DNA of 64,000 nt from Acinetobacter kyonggiensis (GCF_900107285.1 NZ_FNPK01000004.1:1-64000), one strand, 5' to 3'; positions 18,165-27,849 are shown, numbered from the stretch's first letter. The notes: generated by a model not told the origin, from the letters alone. Numbers and translations: made by a program.

Positions 18165-18392
18165 AAAAAGTATAAATTTATGTAGGTTTGTTGGCATTTA
18201 TTGATTAATGTCTTCAGGCTGCGTGATCTAAATTAAAAAATTAAGCTTAGATTTTTCGCTTGGGCTTTAACCAAGATGTGTGTATATTGCCTGCCGTTTA
18301 CAGGCTCACATTTACACCAACCGCGCAAGAGCGAGATACTTTACAATTTCTGCCTGACCAGATTATTTTGCACGTACCGACATTGCTCTCAC

Positions 18393-18424
18393 GAGAGCCA
18401 CTTTGAATTTGTAGGAGAGAGCCA
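18393..18424 (+). promoter_or_regulatory. Putative GabR operator overlapping the gabR start region
   Basis: GAGAGCCA half-sites begin at 18393 and 18417, 24 bases apart, with the same CTTTG and ATTG flanks as the gabT copy. The second half-site overlaps the AGGAG ribosome-binding site of gabR, so binding would block gabR transcription and fits autoregulation. The same site lies 274 bases upstream of the divergent glutamate dehydrogenase gene. Confidence 0.7.
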
Positions 18425-18425
18425 A

Positions 18426-19928
18426 TTGCGTAGTTTGCTTGGAGATTATTTGCTGCAACGATTACAGCAAGATATTGATGGAACATTGCAACTGCGATTA
18501 TTTCGCTGCTTGCGTAATGCCATGATTGATGGCGTATTGGCACCCAAAACTCGTTTACCTGCATCAAGAGATCTTGCCAAAGAGATCAAAGTCTCCCGCA
18601 ATACGGTATTAAGCGCTTATGAACAATTACAGGCACAAGGTTATGTCGATGCCCGCACAGGACAAGGCACTTGGGTGACAGAGAAATTGCCCGAATCATT
18701 TTTAATCAAAGCAGAAAACACCAATATTCCGATTCAAGAAAAAAAATCTCAGCAAAGTTACAGCTTATCTCAGCGCGGTTCATATTTAATCGGCTATTCA
18801 GCGGCATCACCTTATCAATGGGGGGCATTTGTACCCGGTGCACCAGATGTAACTGAATTTCCTCACCATATTTTTAGCCGAATTCAGACCCGTTTGAGCC
18901 GTGAACCAGAAATCACTCGATTAATTTACAGCAATGCAGGCGGATGTCTGGAACTGCGCCAAGAACTTGCGGAATACCTTAAAATCGCGCGTTCCGTACA
19001 ATGTGATGCCGATCAAATCATCATTACCGAAGGCACGCATCAAGCCATAGATTTGGTTTCGCGCACCTTGAGTGATATCGGTGACGAAGTCTGGATCGAA
19101 GATCCTGCTTACTGGGGCGCGCGCAATATTTTACGCATTAACGGTGTAAATTTGCGCTCACTGCCTGTTGACCAAGAAGGTATTATTCCTGACCTTGATC
19201 CTAAGCAGCCGCCTAAGCTGATCTTTGTCACACCATCGCATCAATATCCTTTAGGTTCACATCTGAGCCTTGAACGGCGCAAGCAACTGATTGCGATTGC
19301 CCGTCAGCATAAAAGCTGGATTGTGGAGGATGATTATGACAGTGAGTTCAGATTCTCAGGTCAACCCTATCCATCGTTGCAAGGATTGGAACCCGATTCA
19401 CCAGTAATTTATATGGGAACATTCAGCAAAACCATTTATCCTGCGCTGCGTATCGGTTATTTAGTGGTGCCGAAAAAACTGTTTTCGCCACTGCGCATTG
19501 TGGCATCAGAACTGTATCGAGGTGGACATTTACTGGATCAAAAAGTGTTGGCAGAGTTTATCCGTGAAGGACATTATGGGGCACATATTCGACGTATGCG
19601 CTTACTTTACAGCAAACGCCATGCATTTTTAATTGATTTAATTCACCGTCATTTGGGGCCAGATTTTCTGCACGAATACAACACCGCAGCGGGCTTACAC
19701 CTTATTTTAAAATTGCCAAGCAGCAGTGATGATGTACTAATTGCATCGAATGCACTCGATCAAAATGTAAAAGTCAGAGCACTCTCTCAATATTATACAA
19801 AACACTATTCTACGCGGCAAAAAGGACTATTGCTTGGCTTCGCCTGTGTCAGCGAACAAGAAATACTCATCGCTTTTGGTATTCTGTTGAAGTGCTTACG
19901 CGATGTCGGTATTCCCACACTTAATTAA
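18426..19928 (+). CDS. gabR: MocR/GabR-family PLP-dependent transcriptional regulator
   Basis: The protein joins an N-terminal GntR winged helix (LPASRDLAKEIKVSRNTVLS near residues 40-60 of the chosen start) to an aminotransferase-like domain with the PLP lysine in GTFSKTIYPALRIGY. Such regulators sense GABA plus PLP and activate gabTD while repressing their own gene. The open frame extends to 18276, but that extension lacks sense. TTG at 18426 has AGGAG eight bases upstream and gives about 500 residues, close to typical GabR length. The three operator copies at gabT, gabR and gabP suggest it controls all of them. Confidence 0.88.
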   Translation: MRSLLGDYLLQRLQQDIDGTLQLRLFRCLRNAMIDGVLAPKTRLPASRDLAKEIKVSRNTVLSAYEQLQAQGYVDARTGQGTWVTEKLPESFLIKAENTNIPIQEKKSQQSYSLSQRGSYLIGYSAASPYQWGAFVPGAPDVTEFPHHIFSRIQTRLSREPEITRLIYSNAGGCLELRQELAEYLKIARSVQCDADQIIITEGTHQAIDLVSRTLSDIGDEVWIEDPAYWGARNILRINGVNLRSLPVDQEGIIPDLDPKQPPKLIFVTPSHQYPLGSHLSLERRKQLIAIARQHKSWIVEDDYDSEFRFSGQPYPSLQGLEPDSPVIYMGTFSKTIYPALRIGYLVVPKKLFSPLRIVASELYRGGHLLDQKVLAEFIREGHYGAHIRRMRLLYSKRHAFLIDLIHRHLGPDFLHEYNTAAGLHLILKLPSSSDDVLIASNALDQNVKVRALSQYYTKHYSTRQKGLLLGFACVSEQEILIAFGILLKCLRDVGIPTLN

Positions 19929-20087
19929 TTAATTTTCTATATTAATCAAAATTTTATTTTTAAATTAAACTTAACCTTTTGTCAGTTTTTAAATCTCTGG
20001 CAAAACTATGTATTGCTTTTTTATTTTATTTAGTTTTTATTTTCCTGTAAATATCCTTTCCTGTACTTTTCACATTTTTAAAGCAAT

Positions 20088-20119
20088 TGGCTCCTTTCAA
20101 TAGATAAAAAATGGCTCTC
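20088..20119 (-). promoter_or_regulatory. Putative GabR operator upstream of gabP
   Basis: On the minus strand, GAGAGCCA (20119-20112) is followed 24 bases later by AGGAGCCA (20095-20088) and then ATTG. This is the same two-half-site design and spacing as at gabT and gabR, in inverted orientation, 228 bases before the gabP start. The surrounding gap 19929-20346 is otherwise AT-rich and holds the gabP promoter and an AAGGGA ribosome-binding site. Confidence 0.65.
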
Positions 20120-20346
20120 GTCACCTGCCAACAAAAAAGAGAAATTAGCAGCACACATAAACAACATGTAACAGTTGTGTAACCAAAGTGTGATCTTTCA
20201 CCTGTTTACAGAACCATCAGATTTATCCAAGTTAACTTAATCTTAATTAAGTGCTTAATAATTCAGTTGCAGTTTCAATGGATAGATAGTGCGAAAAAGG
20301 TATAGACCAATATTGCAACTATATCCTTGATATTAAGGGAAATAAT

Positions 20347-21804
20347 ATGGCTGAAAATCAACATGCCTCCGAGCCTGATTCATCACAAGGCTTAAAAAAT
20401 GGACTTAAATCACGCCACCTCACCATGATTTCTATTGCAGGTGTGATTGGCGGCGCATTATTTGTCGGCTCAGGAAATGTAATCTACAATGCAGGGCCAG
20501 CTGCACTCATCGCATATACTCTAGGCGGATTATTGGTTCTATTCATCATGCGTATGCTAGGTGAAATGGCGGTACTTAATCCCGACAGTGGCTCATTTTC
20601 AACCTATGCAGACCGCGGGATTGGTCGTTGGGCTGGATTTTCGATTGGATGGCTATATTGGTCTTTCTGGACCTTACTTATGGGATGGGAAGCCTTTGTT
20701 GCCGGAAAAATTCTCAATAGCTGGTTTCCATTCATTCCAATTTGGGGCTACATGCTATTCGTCATTGTAGCTTTGGTCTGGATTAATCTACGTGATGTCA
20801 AAAACTACGGTGAATTTGAATTCTGGTTTGCCTTAATCAAAGTCATTGCAATTGTACTATTCTTGGTTGTCGGTAGCTTAGCCATCATGCACCTTTGGCC
20901 TTGGGGCGATGCCACTATGCTAGGCGGGGTGACTTATTTGACCGCTGAAGGGTTTATGCCAAATGGTTTTTCTTCTATTATTACTGCCTTACTGGGTGTT
21001 ATGTTTGCCTATATGGGGGCAGAAATTGTCACCGTTGCAGCCGCTGAAACTAAAGATCCTGCGAAAGAAATCCGCAAAGCATCTAACTCAATTGTCTGGC
21101 GAATCATTTTATTTTATGTCGGCTCAATGCTGATTACCGTTTGCTTAATTCCACACAACAACCCGCTATTAAAAGACCCAACTTGGGGTACATACAGCGT
21201 TACCCTTACTGCATTAGGTATTCCTGAAGCACGCCATATTGTCAATTTTGTAGTGTTAACTTCTGTATGTAGCTGCTTTAACTCTGCACTCTATACGTGT
21301 TCACGCATGATGTATTCCCTGTCCAAGCGTGGCGATGCACCAAAGAGTTTTGCATTCACCAACCGTAATAATAGCCCATGGGTCGGTGTTATTTTCTCAA
21401 GTCTTTTTTCAATCGTTGCGGTATATTTCACTGCGACTGAAAGCATGAATATTTATGATGTATTAATGCTGGCAACAGGTACGGTGTCTTTGTATGTATA
21501 CCTTGCGATTGCAATTTCACAATTGAAGCTGCGTAAGAAATTGGAAGCAGAAGGTGTCGATATTCCATTTAAAATGTGGCTCTTTCCTTGGCTGACTTAT
21601 CTCGTCATCATCTTTATTATTGGTGCCTTAATTACTATGGTCATTGAAGGGACTTATCTTAAGGAAGTGGCATATACCAGTGTTCTTGCCTTATTTATTG
21701 TTGGCTTAGGAATTTGCGCACAGAAGTTTAATTGGGGTGGCGGGAAATCTGCAAACAATAAAACTGCACAAAATAAAATTAATATTACTGACAATCACTA
21801 TTAA
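20347..21804 (+). CDS. gabP: GABA permease (APC amino-acid transporter)
   Basis: This 485-residue inner-membrane transporter has 12 predicted helices and the amino acid transporter signature SRHLTMISIAGVIGGALFVGSG near residues 22-45. VMFAYMGAEIVTVAAAETKDP near 220 and the LSKRGDAPKSFAFTNRNNSPW loop near 325 are as in E. coli GabP and its relatives. It imports GABA (possibly other amino acids) by proton symport. The ATG has AAGGGA upstream, and a GabR-type operator lies about 230 bases upstream. A stand-alone transcription unit ending in a strong hairpin. Confidence 0.88.
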   Translation: MAENQHASEPDSSQGLKNGLKSRHLTMISIAGVIGGALFVGSGNVIYNAGPAALIAYTLGGLLVLFIMRMLGEMAVLNPDSGSFSTYADRGIGRWAGFSIGWLYWSFWTLLMGWEAFVAGKILNSWFPFIPIWGYMLFVIVALVWINLRDVKNYGEFEFWFALIKVIAIVLFLVVGSLAIMHLWPWGDATMLGGVTYLTAEGFMPNGFSSIITALLGVMFAYMGAEIVTVAAAETKDPAKEIRKASNSIVWRIILFYVGSMLITVCLIPHNNPLLKDPTWGTYSVTLTALGIPEARHIVNFVVLTSVCSCFNSALYTCSRMMYSLSKRGDAPKSFAFTNRNNSPWVGVIFSSLFSIVAVYFTATESMNIYDVLMLATGTVSLYVYLAIAISQLKLRKKLEAEGVDIPFKMWLFPWLTYLVIIFIIGALITMVIEGTYLKEVAYTSVLALFIVGLGICAQKFNWGGGKSANNKTAQNKINITDNHY

Positions 21805-21828
21805 CAAACTGCTATAGATCCCCTTAAG

Positions 21829-21867
21829 ATGTTCTGTGAATAACCGCTATGGTTGTTCACAGAACAT
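21829..21867 (+). terminator. Terminator of gabP
   Basis: A 17-bp stem (ATGTTCTGTGAA part shown, one mismatch) with a five-base loop lies 25 bases after the gabP stop and is followed by a TTATCTTTTT stretch. Confidence 0.7.
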
Positions 21868-21995
21868 GATTATCTTTTTAGATTAATTCAACTTTTATAT
21901 AAATCTAATACATAAAATTCATATCATTTCGTAAGTTAAAACTCATCTGCCATTGCCTCCACATCAAATATGTAGAAACGAATCCTTTTAGGTTT

Positions 21996-24098
21996 TTAGT
22001 ATTTAAACTTCACATTAAAACGAACCATCATTGGATCTCCCCAATTGACCAATTGCGCATTCGGTGTGGTTCCAACCAGATATTCTTTATCGAATAGGTT
22101 TTTAATACTTAGACCCGCTCCCCAAGTTTTGGCTTCATAACCCGCATTCACATCAAATAACGCATAACTTGGTAAGTAGACAAAGTCTGTATTGCGCTGT
22201 GCTGTTCGAGAACCTTGATAACGAATACCCGCACCAATATTCCAACCGAATTGATCAGGGCTAAAATAATATTGGGTGGATAATGAGCTGGCATTTTTAG
22301 GTATATGATTACTACGTTTACCCATCTCACTGGCAGTCACACTTTCTGTTATTTTTGCAGTTGGAATATAACTATATGTTGCGGCTACATTCCATTGCTC
22401 AGTTAATGCCGCCGCCATTTCCGCTTCAAAACCTTGGGTGACTTGCTCACCCGTTTGAATGGAAAAATTTCCAGAAGCATCTGATTCAGTGACATTTTTA
22501 CGGGTGAGATCATAATAAGCCACATAGCCTTGTAAACGCTGCTCAAAAGCTTGTAATTTGATGCCAACTTCCGCTTGTTTACCCTCTTCAGGATTAAGTA
22601 ATGTGCCATTTTCACCCGCATCCGTCACTGGCATAAAAGAGGTTGAATAACTGATATACGGCGCAAACATATCATTCATGCCGTACATGACAGAAGCACT
22701 GCCCGTAAAAGCATTGTCTGAATTTTTAGTGGCTGTATTTTTCAATACATTATCAATTTCAACTTGAGTCCAATCATGACGGCCTGATAGTCCAATAATC
22801 CAGTGATCATCAATTTTAATGGTATTGCGTAGATATAAACCTGCATATTGGCTATAGGTAATTTCCTGACTCGGTGCGCCTATTTTTTTAATACTTACAT
22901 TGCCATAGCTTGGATCATTGGCATTAAAATCATTAATCGTATCTGTGCGACGATAATAATCACTGCGTTCTCGCATCATATCGACACCGACCATGACATC
23001 ATAGTTGAGCTTTCCAAAATCGAAATTACGCTGTAAATGATTATCTAAGGTATAGTTAATATCTTGTTTATCTTGATTATTAATTGCACGTTTAATCGTT
23101 GGCAGAATATTTGTACCCGATGCTAATATCGCATTCCCTTTTGTATCGGTTTTGGTCACAGCAAGGTTTTGTTTAAAAGTCCAGTCATTATCAAAATAGT
23201 GGGCATAATTCGCACCAATACGATAAACATCCACATCATAGCCATAATCTGGCTCACCAAAAAACAAGCTAGACGAATAATTTTTATAATCGCCCTTACT
23301 ATAGGGAATACCCTGCTGACGGATATATTTACGATGTTGATAACTGGCAATGACCGATAAATCATCTTTATCGCCTAAATCAAAATTATATGATGGTGCA
23401 ATATATTGATTTTTAAAATACACATAATCCGTTGGATCATCCTGATCAGACACTCGTCCTACCACACGAAAAGCACCTTTTGCACTTTCATTTGGCGCAT
23501 AGTTCATATCAAAAGTTGCTTCTTTTAAACCATAACTGCCATAACTTAACGCCCCTTTATAAGACGTTTCTGCTTGTGGACGTTTAGTGGTCAAATTAAC
23601 TAAACCACCTGGCAATGCTAATCCGAAACCCACTGATGTTGGGCCTTTCACAACTTCAATAGATTCTAGACCCGAAATGTCTTCAGCTCTTAAAACATTA
23701 TCTGATGCTTGTACACGCAATCCATCAATATAGGTTTGTGAACTGGAAATTTGCCCGCGGATAATAAAGTCATCCCAACCCCGACGTCCATATTGACCAG
23801 AGGTCACGCCAGCGACTCCATCTAAAGCTTCCGCAACTGTTTTTGCTTGTTTTTGTTCTATTTGCTGATTGGTGATAACACTAATCGACTGTGCGGTTTC
23901 AAATAAAGCGGCATCTGACCGAAGTACTGCACTTGCTGTTTTGGCTACATAGGGTTTTTCATCGGTTTCAGCTTGAGTCGTAATGGTCGGTAATTGATTG
24001 CCCGATGGCTGTTCTAAATCGGATTCTGATTGAGCATGTGATGCTGTTGCCATAATGGCCAGAACTGAAAATGCTAAAAAGGACAGATTGAACTGCAT
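21996..24098 (-). CDS. TonB-dependent siderophore receptor
   Basis: The protein of about 700 residues is an outer-membrane iron-siderophore receptor. A signal peptide (MQFNLSFLAFSVLAIMATAS, cleavage after SHA) is followed by a plug domain with ETAQSISVITNQQIEQ near residue 65 and GVAGVTSGQYGRRGWDDFII, then a 22-strand barrel that ends in MVRFNVKFKY with the expected terminal aromatic residue. The open frame begins at a TTG at 24128, but the ATG at 24098 starts the signal peptide directly. A Fur box lies just upstream at 24129-24143, so iron repression is expected. The ligand cannot be told from sequence; the family resembles FhuA/FpvA-like ferric-hydroxamate or pyoverdine receptors. Confidence 0.88.
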   Translation of the reverse strand: MQFNLSFLAFSVLAIMATASHAQSESDLEQPSGNQLPTITTQAETDEKPYVAKTASAVLRSDAALFETAQSISVITNQQIEQKQAKTVAEALDGVAGVTSGQYGRRGWDDFIIRGQISSSQTYIDGLRVQASDNVLRAEDISGLESIEVVKGPTSVGFGLALPGGLVNLTTKRPQAETSYKGALSYGSYGLKEATFDMNYAPNESAKGAFRVVGRVSDQDDPTDYVYFKNQYIAPSYNFDLGDKDDLSVIASYQHRKYIRQQGIPYSKGDYKNYSSSLFFGEPDYGYDVDVYRIGANYAHYFDNDWTFKQNLAVTKTDTKGNAILASGTNILPTIKRAINNQDKQDINYTLDNHLQRNFDFGKLNYDVMVGVDMMRERSDYYRRTDTINDFNANDPSYGNVSIKKIGAPSQEITYSQYAGLYLRNTIKIDDHWIIGLSGRHDWTQVEIDNVLKNTATKNSDNAFTGSASVMYGMNDMFAPYISYSTSFMPVTDAGENGTLLNPEEGKQAEVGIKLQAFEQRLQGYVAYYDLTRKNVTESDASGNFSIQTGEQVTQGFEAEMAAALTEQWNVAATYSYIPTAKITESVTASEMGKRSNHIPKNASSLSTQYYFSPDQFGWNIGAGIRYQGSRTAQRNTDFVYLPSYALFDVNAGYEAKTWGAGLSIKNLFDKEYLVGTTPNAQLVNWGDPMMVRFNVKFKY

Positions 24099-24128
24099 GA
24101 TGCCATACCGATAAAAACTTAAACGCAA

Positions 24129-24143
24129 TTATAATCATTTTCA
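24129..24143 (-). promoter_or_regulatory. Putative Fur box
   Basis: On the minus strand the sequence TGAAAATGATTATAA matches the 7-1-7 Fur consensus TGATAATNATTATCA with two mismatches. It lies 31 bases upstream of the siderophore receptor start, where it would overlap the promoter. Confidence 0.65.
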
Positions 24144-24297
24144 TTTAAAAATATCACGCTTACTAAATGCAATATCATCAAAGCTGTTTAATCGTAAAAA
24201 TAATAGACAACTTGATAGAATTTAATTTCCATAAGCCAACTGGTTTCCAACTCCGTTTTTCAATTTTTGCGCTGTCATTTTTTTAAATATGAAAGGA

Positions 24298-25230
24298 TTA
24301 TTCACTCTTTAACGTTGGTTCCAATTTTAATTTCTCTGCTAAAAAATGGATAAAAACCTCTATTTTAGGCGCTAAATAGCGTGTTGGAGGATATAGCAAC
24401 CATGCATCTCCACTATAGTAAGTTTTAAAATACCAGTCTGGTAATACTTGAATTAACGCTTTAGTCTCTAAAGCATGCCGAGCAACAAAATACGGCAAAC
24501 TGGCAATCCCCATATGCTTTAATGCTGCATCTAATCTTATGCCTGTATGGTTAGCTGAATAACGGCCTTTCACAGAAACACTGGTTGTTTTATTCTCTTT
24601 TTGAAATTTCCACTTCGAGTCACTTGCCTGCTCCCCCAAATAAATACATTGATGTTCCTTTAAATCCTGAGGTTGCTGAGGCATCCCATGTTTTTCTAAA
24701 TATTCAGCCGTCGCTACAATCACATGATCAATTTCAATCAGTTTTCTGCCCTTTAATCCTAATGATGGTTCATTGGTAATTCGTATAGCTAAATCAATTT
24801 CATCATCAATAAAGTCTATTAATTTATCTTCCAATAACATTTGGACATCAACTTTAGGATAGCGTTCTAAAAATTCAGGAATATGCGGATGAAGTAAATA
24901 ATGCCCCACCGCCTTAGGCACACTGATTCGAACAGTGCCATGAGGTTCAGAATTAAATTTGCCCGAATTGTCGATAACCGCTTGAGCTGCATTCACCATT
25001 TCTAAGCAATAAGCATAAACCTGTGTTCCGCTTTCACTCAGGCGCAATTTACGCGTCGTTCTTTGCAGTAAACGGGTGCCGAGCGCGCGCTCCAGCCGAG
25101 ATATCGCTCGGCTAATTGCAGATGGCGTATTTCCAAGCTGCCGAGCGGTTTCTGAAAAGCTGCCTGTTTCTACAACTTTGACAAAAATGGCCATTTCTTG
25201 AAGCAATGAAATACTTTGATTTGTGCTCAT
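24298..25230 (-). CDS. LysR-family transcriptional regulator
   Basis: This 310-residue regulator has an N-terminal winged helix (FSETARQLGNTPSAISRAISRL near residues 24-45) followed by LGTRLLQRTTRKLRLSESG and a C-terminal effector domain. It belongs to the CrgA/DmlR-like subgroup by the RTTRKLRLSE pattern. It is divergent from the AlaX-like/LysE pair, 88 bases away, and probably controls it. It could also act on the siderophore receptor downstream, but that gene has its own Fur box. Confidence 0.85.
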   Translation of the reverse strand: MSTNQSISLLQEMAIFVKVVETGSFSETARQLGNTPSAISRAISRLERALGTRLLQRTTRKLRLSESGTQVYAYCLEMVNAAQAVIDNSGKFNSEPHGTVRISVPKAVGHYLLHPHIPEFLERYPKVDVQMLLEDKLIDFIDDEIDLAIRITNEPSLGLKGRKLIEIDHVIVATAEYLEKHGMPQQPQDLKEHQCIYLGEQASDSKWKFQKENKTTSVSVKGRYSANHTGIRLDAALKHMGIASLPYFVARHALETKALIQVLPDWYFKTYYSGDAWLLYPPTRYLAPKIEVFIHFLAEKLKLEPTLKSE

Positions 25231-25318
25231 GAGGCAAAAATGATTTGATTTTTTACTAGATTATCATTACCAAGCATCATTTATATAATCTTTTTATTCG
25301 ATTTATTCAGAGAATTAT

Positions 25319-25960
25319 ATGACTCAAGCCCTATATTTATCAGGCAAGACCTGTGCTGACGTAAATGTAATAGAGTGTAAATTAACTCAAGAGGGTCTTT
25401 TCGCAGTTCAGCTTGCTGCAACACCTTTTCATCCTCAGGGTGGCGGGCAGCCCAGTGATATTGGAAAAATTAACGCGGTCACCGTTGAGCATGTTGCTAT
25501 GCAAGATAAAGAAATTATTCATTACTGTCGTCAAGAAATCCCCTTAGGCAAAGCTTATGCTCAGATCAATCTTGATAAGAGACAATATTTTAGCCGTTTA
25601 CATTCAGCAGGACATTTAATTGGCCATGTGATGCAGGCCTTTGGCTGGGAGCCGATCAAAGCTCAGCACTGGCCAGAAGATTCCAAGGTGCAGTTTATAA
25701 AATCGGAAGCTGCTCAAGATATTGATGTTGCATCTCTGCAAGCCATCTGCAATCAATATATTTCTGACAATTTGCAGAAATTTATTACGCAAAACGCAAA
25801 TGGTTACCGTGAGATAAACTTTGGGCATCTGCCTGCATTTGCCTGCGGTGGAACCCATGTAGAATCTTTAGCTGAAATTATTGAAATCAGCATTGCCGAA
25901 TATAAATTGAAGAAAGGTAAATTAACGATTCACTATAAAATTTCTGATGAGCATCCATAA
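25319..25960 (+). CDS. AlaX-like alanyl-tRNA editing domain protein
   Basis: The 213-residue protein matches the editing domain of alanyl-tRNA synthetase in stand-alone form. It keeps FHPQGGGQPSDIG near residue 38, the zinc-binding HSAGHLIGH near residue 98 and FACGGTHV near 176, the metal and substrate residues of the family. Such proteins hydrolyse Ser- or Gly-tRNA(Ala), or act on free amino acids. It overlaps the next gene, a LysE-type exporter, by 14 bases, and is divergent from a LysR regulator. This context suggests a role linked to an exported amino acid; that is inference. Confidence 0.85.
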   Translation: MTQALYLSGKTCADVNVIECKLTQEGLFAVQLAATPFHPQGGGQPSDIGKINAVTVEHVAMQDKEIIHYCRQEIPLGKAYAQINLDKRQYFSRLHSAGHLIGHVMQAFGWEPIKAQHWPEDSKVQFIKSEAAQDIDVASLQAICNQYISDNLQKFITQNANGYREINFGHLPAFACGGTHVESLAEIIEISIAEYKLKKGKLTIHYKISDEHP

Positions 25961-26597
25961 TATGTGGGCGCAATATGGTTCAGAATTTTTAGCTTTGGCT
26001 TTAGTTCATTTTCTTGCCGTACTTTTACCGGGTCCAGATTTTGCAGTGACCGTAAGGCACAGTGTCCGCTATGGGTATTTGATTGGATGCCTAACCGCGA
26101 TAGGAATAGGTGCAGGGATTTCAATCCATGTTTTATATACCCTTGTTGGGCTCGGCATCATCATTCAGCAAAGTTCATGGCTGCTGTTTTCTTTACAGGT
26201 TTGTGGGGCAATGTATTTAATCTATTTGGGATGCAGTTTATTGCGTACTCAGCCCTTTAATTATGCTGCTTCAACAGAAAATATAGACAGTCTTGCTTTG
26301 AGCAAATGGAAGGCATTTATGACTGGGTTGATGACGAATGCTTTTAATCCGAAAGCGACCCTATTTTTTCTTGCTATATTTACGACCTTGGTTCATCCAA
26401 CAACACCGATGAAAATTCAAATTTTTTATGGTGTTTGGATGTGTGCAGTCAATGCATTGTGGTTCATGGTTGTTGCCATTTTATTTTCTCGGCCAATGGT
26501 TCGGAATAACTTCTTAAAAGCTGGAAATAAATTTGAGAAATTTATGGGAGCTGTATTAATAATACTTGCTGTAAAACTGCTATTCACAAATATATGA
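25947..26597 (+). CDS. LysE/RhtB-family amino-acid exporter
   Basis: This 216-residue protein with six predicted membrane helices has the family signature LLPGPDFAVTVRHSVRYGYLIG near residues 28-48 and the central FMTGLMTNAFNPKATLFFLA segment near 128-147. LysE-family carriers export lysine, threonine, homoserine or related compounds by proton exchange. It overlaps the AlaX-like gene by 14 bases, so the two are co-transcribed. A second ATG five codons in is possible; neither has a strong ribosome-binding site. Confidence 0.88.
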   Translation: MSIHNMWAQYGSEFLALALVHFLAVLLPGPDFAVTVRHSVRYGYLIGCLTAIGIGAGISIHVLYTLVGLGIIIQQSSWLLFSLQVCGAMYLIYLGCSLLRTQPFNYAASTENIDSLALSKWKAFMTGLMTNAFNPKATLFFLAIFTTLVHPTTPMKIQIFYGVWMCAVNALWFMVVAILFSRPMVRNNFLKAGNKFEKFMGAVLIILAVKLLFTNI

Positions 26598-26607
26598 TTT
26601 TTAAAGT

Positions 26608-26651
26608 TTTCTATAATCAACATATAACACCGTATATGTTGATTGTAGAAA
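26608..26651. terminator. Strong hairpin after the LysE gene
   Basis: A stem of about 19 bp (core CTATAATCAACATATA, one G-T pair) with the loop ACACCG begins 10 bases after the LysE stop. No long T run follows, so efficiency is uncertain. The rest of 26652-26997 is AT-rich and holds only the presumed queH promoter. Confidence 0.55.
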
Positions 26652-26997
26652 GTATTTAACAGGTCAATGTATTGGCACCATCGCCATGATGCTATACCTA
26701 CCCCATGTTGGCCACGATCCAAAATCACAAGATCTTTAGCTGAACAATTTCCTGAAAAACAAAAAAAACTAACCCTATCTTGCGATTTAAATACCCCATT
26801 AAGTTCAGACTGAAATGATAAGCCTTAAAATAAAACGGAGATAAACTTAAAATCCAGTCAATCGCATGGATTATTCAGGTCTATTGATTCAAATCATGAA
26901 AATAATTTATTTTAAAATGAAAATATTTCATCAAATTCATAACCTTAAGGTACTGATAAAAACTAAAATACCCTGCTTCAATTTTTCATTATTTACT

Positions 26998-27675
26998 ATG
27001 TCTAAGCTAAAGCGCCAAAAACTTACTCTTCCAAATGGTCATAATAAACTTTTACTACACTCTTGCTGTGCGCCATGCTCTGGTGAAGTGATGGAAACCA
27101 TGATCGAATCGGGCATCGACTTCTCTATTTTCTTTTACAACCCCAACATTCATCCTGTTAAAGAATACTTAATTCGTAAGGAAGAAAATATTCGCTTTGC
27201 TGAAAAGCACAATATTCCTTTTATTGACTGCGACTATGACACCGACAATTGGTTTGAACGTGCCAAAGGTATGGAAAATGAACCTGAAAAAGGTAGTCGT
27301 TGTACGATGTGCTTCGATATGCGTTTCGAACGTACGGCGCTCTATGCACATGAACATGGCTTTAGTCTAATCAGTAGTTCGCTGGGCATTTCTCGATGGA
27401 AAGATATGAAGCAAATTAATGGTTGTGGTATACGTGCTGCCGAGCATTATCCCAATATAACTTACTGGGATTACAACTGGCGAAAAAATGGTGGTGCTCA
27501 CCGCATGATTGAAATCAGTAAAAAGGAAGAGTTCTATCAACAAGAATACTGTGGATGCGTGTATTCACTTAGAGATACCAATCGTTGGCGTATGAGCAAT
27601 GGTCGTGACCGCATCAAATTAGGCGTGAAATTCTATTCCAATGCTATGGATAGTGAAAAATCCAGCACCGATTAA
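26998..27675 (+). CDS. queH: Epoxyqueuosine reductase QueH
   Basis: The protein of 225 residues belongs to the DUF208/QueH family, which reduces epoxyqueuosine to queuosine in tRNA and replaces QueG in many bacteria. Visible are the adjacent cysteines in [14 protein letters not shown] near residue 25, the [19 protein letters not shown] segment, [18 protein letters not shown] near 100, and the C-terminal YCGCVYSL; these cysteines hold the Fe-S cluster and metal. The open frame extends to 26866, but family proteins start near the MSKLKRQKL methionine at 26998. A single-gene unit. Confidence 0.9.
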   Translation: MSKLKRQKLTLPNGHNKLLLHSCCAPCSGEVMETMIESGIDFSIFFYNPNIHPVKEYLIRKEENIRFAEKHNIPFIDCDYDTDNWFERAKGMENEPEKGSRCTMCFDMRFERTALYAHEHGFSLISSSLGISRWKDMKQINGCGIRAAEHYPNITYWDYNWRKNGGAHRMIEISKKEEFYQQEYCGCVYSLRDTNRWRMSNGRDRIKLGVKFYSNAMDSEKSSTD

Positions 27676-27783
27676 ATTATATAGCCTTGTAATCAATATC
27701 ATAAGAAAACGATCCTTTTTCTAGTGCCAAAAACACCCAATTTTCGTTCATCCCATAGGTATGTTAAACTAGCTGTACTTTTA

Positions 27784-27815
27784 ACACCTGCGCTATGTCG
27801 TAGGTGTATTTTTTT
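27784..27815 (+). terminator. Terminator after queH, or attenuator in the efflux-gene leader
   Basis: A nine-pair stem (ACACCTGCG with CGTAGGTGT, one G-T pair) and loop CTATGT is followed by ATTTTTTT. It lies 108 bases after queH and 177 bases before the MdfA-like start. It may simply end queH, or may stop transcripts started near 27760 before they reach the pump gene. Confidence 0.7.
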
Positions 27816-27849
27816 AAATCTCCCTTTTTGAAATTGAATTGTTCTGTCT

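Noticed and set aside
18276..18425. N-terminal extension of gabR from an upstream ATG
   Set aside because: The extension has no family similarity, contains the operator, and a TTG with a strong ribosome-binding site lies at 18426.
26641..26760. Protein-like reading after the LysE gene, considered as a transposase relic
   Set aside because: Short, no start, no known motif and no inverted repeats of an insertion sequence.
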